NCBI GenBank assembly: GCA_021325365.1
Contig: JAJPHF010000027.1
Coordinates: 1-64,000 of the forward strand
Source: Pseudomonadota bacterium
GTDB lineage: Bacteria > Chloroflexota > UBA6077 > JAJPHF01
DNA: 64,000 nucleotides
Direction: 5' to 3'
Position 1 is the first letter of the stretch. Each line of letters begins with the position of its first letter. A program made the position numbers and the translations under genes. Positions 17,195-26,203 of the stretch are shown one piece after another. The notes under the pieces are model-generated. The model worked only from the letters and a program-made list of their open reading frames with translations, was not told where the DNA came from and did not search any database.

Positions 17195-18232
17195 CTACTG
17201 GCTCCAGAGGCCTTCCCAGTTGGCGTCCTTTAGCTCCTGATAGGCGCGGTGCACGAACTGGAAGTCGAACACCTGGGCGGGCGTGAAGTCGCGGGCGACG
17301 TTGTTCGTTGCGCGCGCCCGCGCGATCAGCTCCTGCTGCTGCTGCTCGTCCAGGTCGGCCTCTTCCTTCCAGATCGGCACCGTCAGGGCGTAGATGCGCT
17401 CCTGGTAGGCGCTGTCGTCGGAGCTGAGGTACTTCATCACGAGCGGGAAGACTTGGTCCTTCTTGTGCGAGTACATCAGGTGGCCCATCAGGCTGCCCTT
17501 GACGAAGCGATAGATCAGGTCGGGGTTGTTCTGGACCAGCTGCTCGGACGTGGTGAGCGGCGCGGAGATGGTGGTGCGCGGCGCGAAGGGGAGCGTCTTC
17601 AAGCCTTGGTCGAGCGCGGCCATGCCTTCCTCGGCAGAGAGCAGCGAGCCTTGCACGGCGCCGCTGAGCACCGCGGAGACGCGGTTCTCGGGACTGCCAA
17701 TGCTGACAAAGGTCACGTCCTGGTCGGGGACGAGGCCGTTCTCCTGCAAGATGCTGCGCGTCAGCGAGTCGGTGAGGCTGCCGGCGCCGCTGATCGCCAG
17801 GCGGCCGCCCTTGAGGTCGGCGTAGCTGTTGATGCCGCGCGCCACGATAAGCTGGTGGCCCAGGCGGTCCACGCTGACGAAGACGATGCGGTAGGGCAGG
17901 CCCTTGATGACGGCATCCAGGGTGCTGGGCGAGCCGGCGAACTGCACGTTGCCCGACGAGAGCGCCTGGGTGCAGACGCCGCCCTGCACCTGCTGCACGT
18001 CGGCGTCGATGCCGAGCTGCTCGTAGTAGCCGAGCTGCTGGGCGATGCCCAGGTAGGCGAAGCTCTGGGTCGTGCCGGGCGTGCAGACGCTCACCTTCTG
18101 CTTCGCCGCCGGCGCACCGGACGCACCGGGGGCTTGCGGCGTCGAGCCGGCCGCGCCCCGACCGCAGGCCGCCAGCAGACTCACCACGAGCAGGACACCC
18201 ACCGCGATTGGCCGCGGACCGACCCGTTGCAT
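17195..18232 (-). CDS. ABC transporter substrate-binding lipoprotein, NMT1-like
   Basis: A 345-aa binding protein with lipobox LLAAC (Cys23) followed by the NMT1 fold: SFAYLGIAQQLGYYEQLGIDADV, LSSGNVQFAGSPSTLDA and DLKGGRLAISGAGSLTDSL. The ATG at 18232 follows GGGAGTG at eight-base spacing; a GTG five codons earlier is possible but lacks a better site. It sits between the permease and the Mo-hydroxylase genes of one operon, so it is the dedicated binder of this importer. The ligand is presumably the substrate, or precursor of the substrate, of the Mo hydroxylase and UbiD-like enzyme encoded downstream. Confidence 0.93.
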   Translation of the reverse strand: MQRVGPRPIAVGVLLVVSLLAACGRGAAGSTPQAPGASGAPAAKQKVSVCTPGTTQSFAYLGIAQQLGYYEQLGIDADVQQVQGGVCTQALSSGNVQFAGSPSTLDAVIKGLPYRIVFVSVDRLGHQLIVARGINSYADLKGGRLAISGAGSLTDSLTRSILQENGLVPDQDVTFVSIGSPENRVSAVLSGAVQGSLLSAEEGMAALDQGLKTLPFAPRTTISAPLTTSEQLVQNNPDLIYRFVKGSLMGHLMYSHKKDQVFPLVMKYLSSDDSAYQERIYALTVPIWKEEADLDEQQQQELIARARATNNVARDFTPAQVFDFQFVHRAYQELKDANWEGLWSQ

Positions 18233-18266
18233 AGCTGTCACTCCCACCGCGTGATTGGCGGGTTGC

Positions 18267-19136
18267 TTACTCTAGTCCCCGATTCAGCCAGGGCGCCATG
18301 CGCTGCTCCAGCCAGCGCACCGACATGGAGAGCATGACGCCCGCGAAGGTCAGGGTGAGGATGCCGACGAACATATCGGCGGTGCGGAACTGGGCGCTCA
18401 TGCGCGAGATGAAGTAGCCGATGCCGACGTTCGAGGCGAATAGCTCGGCCACGACGATGGTGATGAGCGCGCGGCCAATCGCCAGGCGGAAGCCGGCGGT
18501 GACGTAGGGCAGGGCGCACGGCAGGATGATCTTCTGGAAGATCTGGCGCTCCGACGCCCGGCACGAGCGCCCCAGCTCGATCAGGCCGTGGTCGGCTTGC
18601 TCGACGCCGACCTGGGTGTTGACCAGGATGGGGAACACAGCGCTCAAGAAGACGAGCACCACCTTGGGCAGCAGCCCGATGCCGAGCACGAGGATGATGA
18701 GGGGGATGAACGCCACGCGGGGCGTCGAGTACATCGCTACGACGTAGGGCTCCAGCAAGCCGCGCATCGTGTGATAGCGGCCGATCGCGGCGCCCACGGG
18801 GATGCCAATCACCACGGCGAGGAGGATGCCCAGGAAGCCGGTCTGGGCGCTGGCCCAGAGGTGCGGCCAGATGTCGCCGGTGATGACGAACAGCTTCACA
18901 AAGCTGACGACGATCTGGCTGGGGCTGCTGAAGAACATGGGGTTGACGATCTCAAGGTTGCTCAGCGTCTCCCAGACGGTCACGACGACGACCAGCGAGA
19001 CGAGGCCCAGGAACAGGTTGTTGCGGCGCAGGTCGCGCCAGGTGCGGCGCTCGGCGGACGCGGCGAGCACGGCGGCGTCGGCCGCCACCTCGCCCGCAGC
19101 TATGGCCGGCCCTGGCTGGCGCGTGTCCACTTCCAT
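18267..19136 (-). CDS. ABC importer permease (SsuC/TauC type)
   Basis: This 289-aa membrane protein has about six predicted membrane segments and the EAA-like loop ELGRSCRASERQIFQKIILP that docks on the ATPase. The first segment is LFLGLVSLVVVVTVWETL. The family moves nitrate, sulfonates, taurine, pyrimidines or aromatic acids. The ATG has a GAGGAC site. It heads the minus-strand operon that contains the binding protein, Mo hydroxylase, ATPase and UbiD-like genes. It is the only NMT1-class permease in the window, against eight NMT1-fold binding proteins. Confidence 0.94.
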   Translation of the reverse strand: MEVDTRQPGPAIAAGEVAADAAVLAASAERRTWRDLRRNNLFLGLVSLVVVVTVWETLSNLEIVNPMFFSSPSQIVVSFVKLFVITGDIWPHLWASAQTGFLGILLAVVIGIPVGAAIGRYHTMRGLLEPYVVAMYSTPRVAFIPLIILVLGIGLLPKVVLVFLSAVFPILVNTQVGVEQADHGLIELGRSCRASERQIFQKIILPCALPYVTAGFRLAIGRALITIVVAELFASNVGIGYFISRMSAQFRTADMFVGILTLTFAGVMLSMSVRWLEQRMAPWLNRGLE

Positions 19137-19236
19137 CGCTGGTCCTCCGCGGCCTCTACGCTAGAGCGTTCGTAACGTGACTGGTAGCTCTACCGTCGTC
19201 CTCACCAAGATCGCCTGAGCATCTCAGCATCGGCCG

Positions 19237-19350
19237 AGACACCCTCACCCCAGCCCTCTCCCAGGGGGAGGGGGAGCAGGACGGGCGCCCCGCCCTCGTT
19301 ACCTCTCCCCAGGGAGAGGCCGGCCGAGCGCAGCGAGGGCGGGTGAGGGC
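19237..19350. repeat. CCTCTCCC-family palindromes
   Basis: Two further copies of the dispersed palindrome lie upstream of the permease gene, in the 299-bp gap 19137-19435. No gene is seen in this gap. Confidence 0.8.
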
Positions 19351-19435
19351 GCGACCCGGCACAAGAGGGCCGGCAGTCAGGGGCAAAGAGCCCATTCGGC
19401 GCATTGTGTCCATGCTGTGCTAGCCAATTCGGCTC

Positions 19436-19849
19436 TTACACCGCGCGCGGCCGGAAGCGCGGGATCGTCACCTCGTCGGTCACCGCGTCGAAGATCACCT
19501 CGACCGGATCGCCGACCCGCACCTGATCGGGCGGCACGCCGACCACGTTGCTGAACAGGCGCGGGCCCTCTTCGAGCTGGATCATCGCCACGTTGTAGGG
19601 CACGTCGTCGCGGTAGGCAGGGTTATACACCTGATGGTAGACAAGCGTCGCGAATACGGTGCCGCGCCCCGAGAGCCGCGCCCACTCCGTCTCCTCCGAG
19701 AGGCAGCGCGTGCAGACCGGCCCGATCGGGTAGCGGACGTGGCCGCAGGCCAGGCAGCGCTGCAGGCGCAGCTCGCCCCGGCGCGTCGCCTCCCAGAAGG
19801 GGCGGTTGCGGTCGGTGATGGTCGGCAGGGGCTTCGTGTACTCCGCCAC
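19436..19849 (-). CDS. DUF35 / OB-fold acyl-CoA-associated protein
   Basis: The 137-aa protein has an N-terminal zinc ribbon (LQRCLACGHVRYPIGPVCTRC) and a C-terminal OB-fold with GRGTVFATLVYHQVY and DPVEVIFD. This is the DUF35 family. Known DUF35 proteins partner thiolase-fold enzymes, for example in steroid side-chain retro-aldol cleavage with Ltp2. The GTG start follows a GAGGAG box. It is the last gene of the CoA module and lies 126 bp after the thiolase-like gene, so a complex with that protein is the obvious inference. Confidence 0.9.
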   Translation of the reverse strand: MAEYTKPLPTITDRNRPFWEATRRGELRLQRCLACGHVRYPIGPVCTRCLSEETEWARLSGRGTVFATLVYHQVYNPAYRDDVPYNVAMIQLEEGPRLFSNVVGVPPDQVRVGDPVEVIFDAVTDEVTIPRFRPRAV

Positions 19850-19879
19850 GCTTGCTCCTCCGCGTCCCGGCGGACGGTC

Positions 19880-19910
19880 AGGTCAATATTGACATTTGAC
19901 ATTGAATAGA
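19880..19910 (-). promoter_or_regulatory. AT-rich patch with TCAATATTGA palindrome
   Basis: Positions 19883-19892 form a perfect palindrome TCAATATTGA, followed by further TTGACA/CATTGAA-like bases. It is the only AT-rich DNA in this neighbourhood and lies about 35 bp before the DUF35 start. It may be an internal promoter or operator. The evidence is sequence character only. Confidence 0.35.
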
Positions 19911-19975
19911 GGAGGATTGGGGGACACCCCCAAGCCCCCGGCAGGGGAGTGCCCCTGCACCCCCGGAGTACGGGG

Positions 19976-21139
19976 CTAGCCACGGCGCAGGACGAGCGCG
20001 CTGGCGCAGTTGAGGAGCATGCCGCGTCCGGTGGCGAGGCAGACCTCGGCGCCGGGCACCTGGCGGGCGCCCGCCGTGCCGCGCACCTGCTCGACGCCCT
20101 CGGCGATGGTCCACCAGCCCTCGGGGTGCGCCGCCGACAGGTGGCCGCCGTGCGTGTTGACTGGCAGCGCGCCGCCAAGCTGGATGCGCCCGCCCTCGAC
20201 GAATGGCCCGCCCTCGCCCACGCCGCAGAAGCCCGCGTGCTCCAGCCACATGATCACGCTGATCGTGAAGTTGTCGTACAGCTCGGCCACTTGAATGTCG
20301 CGCGGCCCCAGGCCCGCCATCGCGTAGGCGCGGTCGACGGCCTCCTTCTGGTGCGGGCCGTACCACCAGTCCTCGCGCTCCAGGTTCTGCGTCGTGAACG
20401 ACTGGCCCATGCCGGCGATCGTCACGACCGGCTGGCGCAGATCGCGGGCGCGCTCGGCGGTGGTGACGATCAGGCAGACGCCGCCATCGGTGATCAAGCA
20501 GCAGTCGAGCAGGCGCAGGGGCTCCACGATCCAGCGCGACGCCTGGTGGTCGGCGATCGTGATCGGCTCACGCATCACCGCGAGAGGGTGGAGCGCGGCG
20601 TGGCGGCGCGCGGCCACCGCCACCTCGGCCAGTTGCACACTCGTCGTGCCGTAGAGCGCCATGTGGCGACTAGCGCTGACGGCGCTCCAGGTGACCGGGC
20701 CGAAGGCGCCCCAGATGCCCCACGAGTCGTCGTCCCCGCCGATCGCGCGCTCCGTGCTGCGGCTGCCACGCGCCACGCCAGTGCGCGCGGCGTCGCCGAA
20801 CACACAGGCGACGTAGCTCGCCATGCCGGAGGTCACGGCCAGGGCCGCCATCTGCACGAGGCAGCCGGCGGTGGCACCGCCCTGCATGACGCTCGCCGTG
20901 AAGGCGGGGTTGATGCCGAGCGCCTGGCCGAGGCGCAGGTAGTCGAGCGACCAGCCCATCTCGGTCAGCGCCGGCTCGGTGAGCAGGCCGTCGATCTGCT
21001 CCTTGTGCAGCCCGGCGTCGTCCAGCGCCCGCTTGAAGGCGTCGATCTGCAAGGTGAGGTTCGTGCAGCCGGGCACCTTGCCTTGCGGCGTGATCCCCAC
21101 GCCGACGATCGCCGCCCGGTCGCGCAGGGCCTCGGTCAC
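19976..21139 (-). CDS. Thiolase-fold protein (acetyl-CoA acetyltransferase / lipid-transfer aldolase-like)
   Basis: This 387-aa thiolase-superfamily protein has a conserved C-terminal region NTHGGHLSAAHPEGW and NCASALVL. The N-terminal nucleophile region reads SVMQGGATAGCLVQMA, where classical degradative thiolases have a Cys in an NxxCxSG context. That places it with the SCP-x/lipid-transfer, DUF35-linked branch, some of which act as aldolases and not as thiolases. The GTG start overlaps the TGA of the CoA-transferase gene (GTGA). With the downstream DUF35 gene it probably forms a heteromeric enzyme acting on a CoA thioester. Confidence 0.88.
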   Translation of the reverse strand: MTEALRDRAAIVGVGITPQGKVPGCTNLTLQIDAFKRALDDAGLHKEQIDGLLTEPALTEMGWSLDYLRLGQALGINPAFTASVMQGGATAGCLVQMAALAVTSGMASYVACVFGDAARTGVARGSRSTERAIGGDDDSWGIWGAFGPVTWSAVSASRHMALYGTTSVQLAEVAVAARRHAALHPLAVMREPITIADHQASRWIVEPLRLLDCCLITDGGVCLIVTTAERARDLRQPVVTIAGMGQSFTTQNLEREDWWYGPHQKEAVDRAYAMAGLGPRDIQVAELYDNFTISVIMWLEHAGFCGVGEGGPFVEGGRIQLGGALPVNTHGGHLSAAHPEGWWTIAEGVEQVRGTAGARQVPGAEVCLATGRGMLLNCASALVLRRG

Positions 21140-22359
21140 AGCAGCACCTCGTCCGCGATCAGCCGGTCGATCTCGGCGTCGGCCAGGCCCAGGCGCTCGC
21201 GGCAGATCTCGCGGGTGTGCTGGCCGACGAGCGGCGCGGGCGTGCGCATGATCGGCTCCGCCACGCCCTGCAACCGGAACGGCGGCGCGTCGTAGAGCGA
21301 CGGCCCCATCTCGGGGTGGTCGAGGCGCGCGAAGTGGCCGCGGAAGCGAAGCTGCGGGTCGCGCTCCACCAGGTCCTCCGCCGTCTGCATCACGCCGGCC
21401 GGCACGCCGCGGCGCAGCAGCGCGTCCATGAGAGCGTACGGCTCGCGGTCGCGCGTGCGCGCGGCGATCGCCGCGTCGAGCGCGTCGTGGTGCTGGTGAC
21501 GCGCGACGAGCGTGGCGAAGCGCGGGTCGGTCGTCCATTCAGGCGCGTCAAGCTCGTCGGCGAGCGCGCGCCACTGGGCATCGGTCGCCACGCTGAGCGC
21601 CAGCCAGCGGTCCGCGCCGGCGCAGAGGTAGACGCCGCTAGGCGCTGCCGCCGCATCGCGGTTGCCCTGGCGCGTCGGCACGCGGCCGTTCGCCGAGCAG
21701 TCGAGGATGGCGGGGCCGAGCAGCGCGATCATCGTCTCGGCCTGCGAGAGATCAATGTACTGGCCCTGGCCCGTGCGGCGGCGGTGGCGCAGCGCGGCCA
21801 GCACGGCGAAGGTCGCGTGGCAGGGCGCCGCCACGTGGTCGGGGTAGTTCGTACCGGTGCCGACCGGCAGGCGGTCGGGCAGGCCGCAGAGGTAGTGCAG
21901 CGCCGTGCGGGAGCTCACGGTCAAGCCGTAGCCGACCTCGTCGCGCTCGGGCCCATAGGAGCCGTTCACCGACATCGCCAGGTAGATCACGTCGGGGCGG
22001 ACCGCGCGCACGTCGTCGTAGGCCAGCCGCAGCGCCTCCATCGTGCCCGGCCCGAAGTTGTTGGCCACGATGTCGCTCTGGGCGATCAGGCGCAGCGCGA
22101 GGTCGCGGGCGGCCGGGTGCTTCAGGTTCAGCGCGAAGTCGCGCTTGTTGCTGTTGCGGTTGGCGAAGTAGCCGCTGCGCTCCAGCCCCTTGATGCCGTC
22201 GCGGTACGGGCCCATGCTGCGCAGGCCGTCGAGGCGGCGCGAGCTTTCGATGCGGACCACCTCGGCGCCGTGGTCGGCGAGCGCCTTGGTGGTGAACGGC
22301 CCGGCGCCCTGCCAGGTGAAGTCCACGACGCGCACGCCGCGCAGCGGGAGCCCGAGCAT
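21136..22359 (-). CDS. Class III (CaiB/BaiF) CoA-transferase
   Basis: This 407-aa protein has the interlocked-fold family pattern: GVRVVDFTWQGAGPFTTKALADHGAEVVRIE at the start, NRNSNKRDFALNLKHP, and the catalytic Asp candidate Asp174 in TNYPDHVAA. HRRRTGQGQYIDLSQAE follows. Members move CoA from one thioester to another acid. The ATG at 22359 follows a GGGGGTG stretch. It ends in a GTGA overlap with the thiolase-like gene, so the two are coupled. It is one of two such transferases in tandem; they may act as a pair of different specificities or as a heteromer. Confidence 0.92.
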   Translation of the reverse strand: MLGLPLRGVRVVDFTWQGAGPFTTKALADHGAEVVRIESSRRLDGLRSMGPYRDGIKGLERSGYFANRNSNKRDFALNLKHPAARDLALRLIAQSDIVANNFGPGTMEALRLAYDDVRAVRPDVIYLAMSVNGSYGPERDEVGYGLTVSSRTALHYLCGLPDRLPVGTGTNYPDHVAAPCHATFAVLAALRHRRRTGQGQYIDLSQAETMIALLGPAILDCSANGRVPTRQGNRDAAAAPSGVYLCAGADRWLALSVATDAQWRALADELDAPEWTTDPRFATLVARHQHHDALDAAIAARTRDREPYALMDALLRRGVPAGVMQTAEDLVERDPQLRFRGHFARLDHPEMGPSLYDAPPFRLQGVAEPIMRTPAPLVGQHTREICRERLGLADAEIDRLIADEVLL

Positions 22360-22432
22360 CAGCGCACCCCCAGGGTACGCGAGGGAGCGACCGCGGCCCG
22401 GCGCGCGAAGAGGACGGCCGCACAAGCCAGCA

Positions 22433-23692
22433 TCAGAGCACCGCCGCGGCGCGCAGGTGGGCGAGGTCGGCCGGTCCGAGCCCCAGCTCCGCGTAGATCT
22501 CCGCGTTGTGCTGGCCGAGCGTGGGCGCCGGCCCGCGCAGGCGCCAGGGCGTGGCCGAGAGCTGGTACGGCGCGCCGGGCATGACCAGCGGCCGGTCGAG
22601 CGCGGGATGGGCCGCCGCCGCGAAGTAGCCGCGGGCGGCAAGCTGCGGGCTGGCGAGCACGTCGGCGGGCGTGTTGATCGGGCAGAGCGGGAGCTGCCGC
22701 TCGACGCCGCCGGCATATAGCTCGGCCTTCGTGCGCGGCAGCGTGAGCTGGAGAAACGCCTCCAGGAAGATCGCCTTCGCCTCCTCCTGCTGGAGCCACT
22801 CGACGGTGCGCCAGCGCGGCTCCAGGAACTGCTCGGCGCCCTTCACGCCGGCGTCCATCAGCCAGTGGACGAGCGGGTCCCACTTCTGGCCATAGGTGGT
22901 GGCGAGCAGGTAGATGTGGCCGTCGGCGCAGGGGTAGACGCCGATGCCGGCCTGGCGCTGGCCCGCGCCCAGGCGGCGCCGCACCGTGCCTTCCAGGTCG
23001 TAGTACTGGATGGCGTTCTCCAGCGCCAGCACGACGCACTCCTGCGCCGACACGTCCACGCGCTGGCCCTGGCCCGTCGCCTCGGCCTGGAGGATTGCCA
23101 GCAGCGTGCCGACGGCGGCGAACTGGTCGGCGGCGCGCAGCGCCTGGTCGCCGTAGGCGCGCGTCGGCTCGCCGTCGTCGTAGCCGCCCAGGCAGAGCAG
23201 CCCGCCGAGCGCCATCAGCGTCAGGTCGCTGGCCGGCAGGTCGGCGTAAGGGCCCTCGCGGCCGAACGGCGTGATGCTGGTGTAGACGAGCGCGGGATTC
23301 GGGGCGCCGAGCGCGTCGTAGCCGAGGCCGCGCGCGTCGAGGGCGCCCGGCGGCGCGCTCTCGACCACGGCCGCCGCCGAGGCCGCCAGTCCGCGGAAGA
23401 GCACCTGGCCGTCGGCGGTGTCGAGGTCGAGCGTGACGCCGCGCTTGCTGCTGTGCAGGTAGGCGAAGGTCAGGCTGCCGTCGGGACCGGGCGCCTCGTC
23501 CAGAAACGGGCCGGTGCGGCGCTGCGGGGCGCCGCCCGGCGGCTCGACCAGGATGACGTCGGCGCCCAGCTCGGCGAACAGCTTGCCGCAGTAGGCGCCG
23601 AAGAGCCCTGCCACCTCCAGGATGCGCAGGCCGTCGAGGGCGCCCGAGCCGGGGGCCGCGGGCGGCCGTGTCGCCGGAGCGGTAGCGCTCAC
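22433..23692 (-). CDS. Class III (CaiB/BaiF) CoA-transferase
   Basis: A 419-aa CoA-transferase: GLRILEVAGLFGAYCGKLFAELGADVILVE, HSSKRGVTLDLDTADGQ, TSITPFGREGPYAD, ATGQGQRVDVSAQE. The likely catalytic Asp lies in TRAYGDQALRAADQF but cannot be fixed by eye. I chose the GTG at 23692 because AGGAGAG lies just before it; the TTG at 23737 would fall inside the operator palindrome. It is the first gene of the four-gene CoA operon and diverges from the GntR regulator, so it is probably controlled by the shared 75-bp region. Confidence 0.9.
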   Translation of the reverse strand: MSATAPATRPPAAPGSGALDGLRILEVAGLFGAYCGKLFAELGADVILVEPPGGAPQRRTGPFLDEAPGPDGSLTFAYLHSSKRGVTLDLDTADGQVLFRGLAASAAAVVESAPPGALDARGLGYDALGAPNPALVYTSITPFGREGPYADLPASDLTLMALGGLLCLGGYDDGEPTRAYGDQALRAADQFAAVGTLLAILQAEATGQGQRVDVSAQECVVLALENAIQYYDLEGTVRRRLGAGQRQAGIGVYPCADGHIYLLATTYGQKWDPLVHWLMDAGVKGAEQFLEPRWRTVEWLQQEEAKAIFLEAFLQLTLPRTKAELYAGGVERQLPLCPINTPADVLASPQLAARGYFAAAAHPALDRPLVMPGAPYQLSATPWRLRGPAPTLGQHNAEIYAELGLGPADLAHLRAAAVL

Positions 23693-23719
23693 GTGGGCTC
23701 TCCTGAAGGCGCGCTGTAG

Positions 23720-23759
23720 ATTGTCGACAATTGACAAGCGGTCGGGTGGGGCAGATAAT
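23720..23759 (+). promoter_or_regulatory. GntR-type operator palindrome overlapping a consensus promoter
   Basis: ATTGTCGACAAT (23720-23731) is a perfect 12-bp palindrome of the GT-N2-AC type bound by FadR/FCD-class GntR proteins. It overlaps a promoter: TTGACA at 23731-23736, exactly 17 bp, then GATAAT at 23754-23759. The predicted start of transcription falls at the ATG of the GntR gene (23767). The arrangement suggests autorepression and control of the divergent CoA operon. Confidence 0.78.
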
Positions 23760-23766
23760 AGCGCCC

Positions 23767-24513
23767 ATGCAGGAGCCTGTCAACCCGTTTCAGCCGCCCG
23801 GCTCGCTCGTGGACGAGGTCGTGCGCGTGCTTACCGACCGCATCGTGCGGGGGACGCTCGCGCCCGGCACGCGCCTTGTAGAGGAGCGCCTGGCGCGCGA
23901 GTTCGGCATCAGCCGCCAGCCGATCCGCGAGAGCTTCCGCATTCTCCAGCGGGAGGGGCTGGTCAGCATCCTGCCACGGCGCGGCGTCTACGTGAAGGCG
24001 ACGCCGCCCGAGGAGATCGTGAGCATCTACCAGTGCCGCGCGGCGCTGGGCGCGCTGTCGGCGCGGCTCGCCACGCGGCGCATGCCGCCGGCGACGCTCG
24101 CAGAGCTAGAGACGCTGGTGGACGAGATGGCGGCCCGCGTGGCGGCCGGCGACGTGGAGGGCTACTTCCAACGCAACGTGCGGTTCCACGACCTGGTCCA
24201 CCAGACGAGCGGCAATCGGACGCTGCAGAACCTGCTGCGCACGCTGGGCACCCAGGTGCTGCGCCTGCGCTTCACGTCGATGTCGCTGCCGGGCCGCATG
24301 GCCGAATCGCTCGCGACGCACCAGGAGATGGTGGCCGCCTTCCGCGCCGGCGATGCAGACCGGGCGGGGCAGCTCTCGGCCAAGCTGATCGACGGGGCTG
24401 CGGCGGCGCTGCTGGCGCGCGTCGCTCCCGAGGTGGCCGAGGGTGCGTCGGAGAGCACGGGGAACGGCATGGTGGGTGCGGCCGCGCACGGCGCCGCGCG
24501 ACGCAGATCCTAG
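23767..24513 (+). CDS. GntR-family transcriptional regulator, FadR/FCD subfamily
   Basis: The 248-aa regulator has an N-terminal winged helix-turn-helix (RLVEERLAREFGISRQPIRESFRILQREGLV) and a C-terminal FCD effector domain of helices. The FCD domain carries candidate metal/ligand His residues (NVRFHDLVHQTSGN and THQEMVAAF). FCD regulators usually sense organic acids or CoA-pathway intermediates. There is no Shine-Dalgarno before the ATG. The promoter predicted immediately upstream would place transcription at the start codon, so a leaderless mRNA is likely. It is divergent from the CoA operon and is followed after 47 bp by a UbiD gene, so it may control both sides. Confidence 0.93.
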   Translation: MQEPVNPFQPPGSLVDEVVRVLTDRIVRGTLAPGTRLVEERLAREFGISRQPIRESFRILQREGLVSILPRRGVYVKATPPEEIVSIYQCRAALGALSARLATRRMPPATLAELETLVDEMAARVAAGDVEGYFQRNVRFHDLVHQTSGNRTLQNLLRTLGTQVLRLRFTSMSLPGRMAESLATHQEMVAAFRAGDADRAGQLSAKLIDGAAAALLARVAPEVAEGASESTGNGMVGAAAHGAARRRS

Positions 24514-24560
24514 GTCGGACGGCGCCGTGCGAGCCGGGGACACGACAGGAGGTGGGCACG

Positions 24561-26015
24561 ATGGCGATCACCACGACGCGCGCGGCGGGCGGCCGCGAAA
24601 CTCGCGCCTTTGCCGACCTGCGCGAGTTCATCGACGTGGTCGAGGGGCTGGGCCAGCTCAAGCGGCTCACGGGCGCCGACCCGCACCTGGAGATCGGCGC
24701 CATCACCGAGGTGGCCGCGGCGCGCAAGCAGTGCCCAGCGCTCCTCTTCGACGACCTGCCCGGCTATCCGCACGGCTACCGCGTCATGACGAACCTGACC
24801 AATCACTCGCGGCGCGAGCGCCTGCTCTACGGCTGCCCGCTGGAGCTAACCGACAGCGAGGCGATCCAGTGGTGGAAGGACCAGGTGCTGCGCGTCGAGC
24901 CGATCCCGCCCGTCACGGTGGCCGACGGGCCGGTGAAGCAGCACGTGCAGGTGGACGACGAGGTCAACCTGCACGAGATTCCCTGGGTGCAGTGGCACGA
25001 GCACGACGGCGGGCCGTACATGTGCGCCACCGCGTCGGTGACGCGCGACCCGGACAGCGACTACGTGAACGTCGGCTCGTACCGCTACATGCTGATCGAC
25101 CGCAACACGCTGGTGGTCCACATCGGCTCGGGCCACCACGGCGACGTGATCCGCAAGAAGTACTGGGCGCAGGGGAAGCCGTGTCCCATCGCCATCTCGC
25201 TGGGCCAGGACCCGGCCCTGCTCGTCACGGCGGGGACGAACCTGGCGTGGGGCCAGCCGGAGTACGACTACGCCGGCTGGCTGCGCGGCGCGCCGGTGGA
25301 GGTGACGCCGGGCGTGGTCAGCGGGCTGCCGATCCCGGCGACGGCGGAGGTGGTGCTGGAGGGCGAGATGCTGCCGCCCGAGGCCGGTACCGCCACGGAA
25401 GGGCCGTTCGGGGAGGCGTCGGGCTACTACGGCGGCGGCGCACGGCCCACGTCGCTCACGCGCATTCGGGCGGTGCTGCGCCGCGACGCCCCGATCATCC
25501 TGGGCACGCCGCCCTTCCAGAACGTCTGGCGCGACGTGCTCAGCTCGCGCGGCGTACTGGTGTGGGCCGAGCTGGAGAAGCTGGGTATCCCTGGCATCAT
25601 CGGGGTCAATTACCGTTGGGGCTTCACGATCATCGCGATCAAGCAGTCGTTCCCGGGCCACGCGATGCGCGCCGGGCTCGGCTGTCTGGGCGGCACGGCG
25701 GGCTACCACGGCCGCTTCGTGATCCTGGTGGACGACGACGTGAACCCGTATGACCTGGACGAGGTGCTGTGGGCGGTGGCGACGCGCTGCGACCCCGCGA
25801 CCTCCATCGACATCAACCGCCGCATCTGGAGCTACCGCATCGACCCGCGGCTGGACCCCGACAAGAAGGAGAAAGGCGACTACACCGGGTCAGTGGCGAT
25901 CATCGACGCGACGCGCCCCTACCACTGGCGCGAGCAGTTCCCGGCGACGACGAGCATCGCGCCCGAGCTGCGCCGCGCCACCGAGGCCAAGTGGGGCGCC
26001 ATGCTGGACGGCTGA
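24561..26015 (+). CDS. UbiD-family decarboxylase (canonical active site)
   Basis: This 484-aa UbiD-family enzyme has expected prenyl-FMN/metal residues in VNVGSYRYMLIDRN and GSGHHGD, a Glu in PATAEVVLEGE, and the canonical active-site block TEGPFGEASGYYGG. Known relatives decarboxylate or carboxylate aromatic acids such as hydroxybenzoates, protocatechuate, phenylphosphate-derived acids and ferulate. The ATG has an AGGAGGTG box. It lies just after the GntR gene, 47 bp away. The flavin prenyltransferase UbiX is not in the window. It is a paralogue of the atypical UbiD at 11840-13231. Confidence 0.94.
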   Translation: MAITTTRAAGGRETRAFADLREFIDVVEGLGQLKRLTGADPHLEIGAITEVAAARKQCPALLFDDLPGYPHGYRVMTNLTNHSRRERLLYGCPLELTDSEAIQWWKDQVLRVEPIPPVTVADGPVKQHVQVDDEVNLHEIPWVQWHEHDGGPYMCATASVTRDPDSDYVNVGSYRYMLIDRNTLVVHIGSGHHGDVIRKKYWAQGKPCPIAISLGQDPALLVTAGTNLAWGQPEYDYAGWLRGAPVEVTPGVVSGLPIPATAEVVLEGEMLPPEAGTATEGPFGEASGYYGGGARPTSLTRIRAVLRRDAPIILGTPPFQNVWRDVLSSRGVLVWAELEKLGIPGIIGVNYRWGFTIIAIKQSFPGHAMRAGLGCLGGTAGYHGRFVILVDDDVNPYDLDEVLWAVATRCDPATSIDINRRIWSYRIDPRLDPDKKEKGDYTGSVAIIDATRPYHWREQFPATTSIAPELRRATEAKWGAMLDG

Positions 26016-26029
26016 GCCAGGCCCCGCTC

Positions 26030-26200
26030 CCAGGGGGAGCGGGCGGGGGGTTAGGGTCGCCTGGCCAGGAAAGGCGGGGGCTACCCCGGCAACCCTTACC
26101 CTAGCCCTCTCCCAGGGGGAGGGGGGACAGGATGACTCGCTGCGCGGGTGAGGAGCAACTGAGGCCCCCTCTCCCTATGGGAGAGGGCGGGGGGTGAGGG
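26030..26200. repeat. CCTCTCCC-family palindromes
   Basis: Three or four palindromic blocks (CCGCTCCCAGGGGGAGCGGG, CCCTCTCCCAGGGGGAGGGG and CCCCTCTCCCTATGGGAGAG) occupy the 188-bp gap before the OsmC gene. The last ends only a few bases from its start codon. Confidence 0.85.
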
Positions 26201-26203
26201 CAG

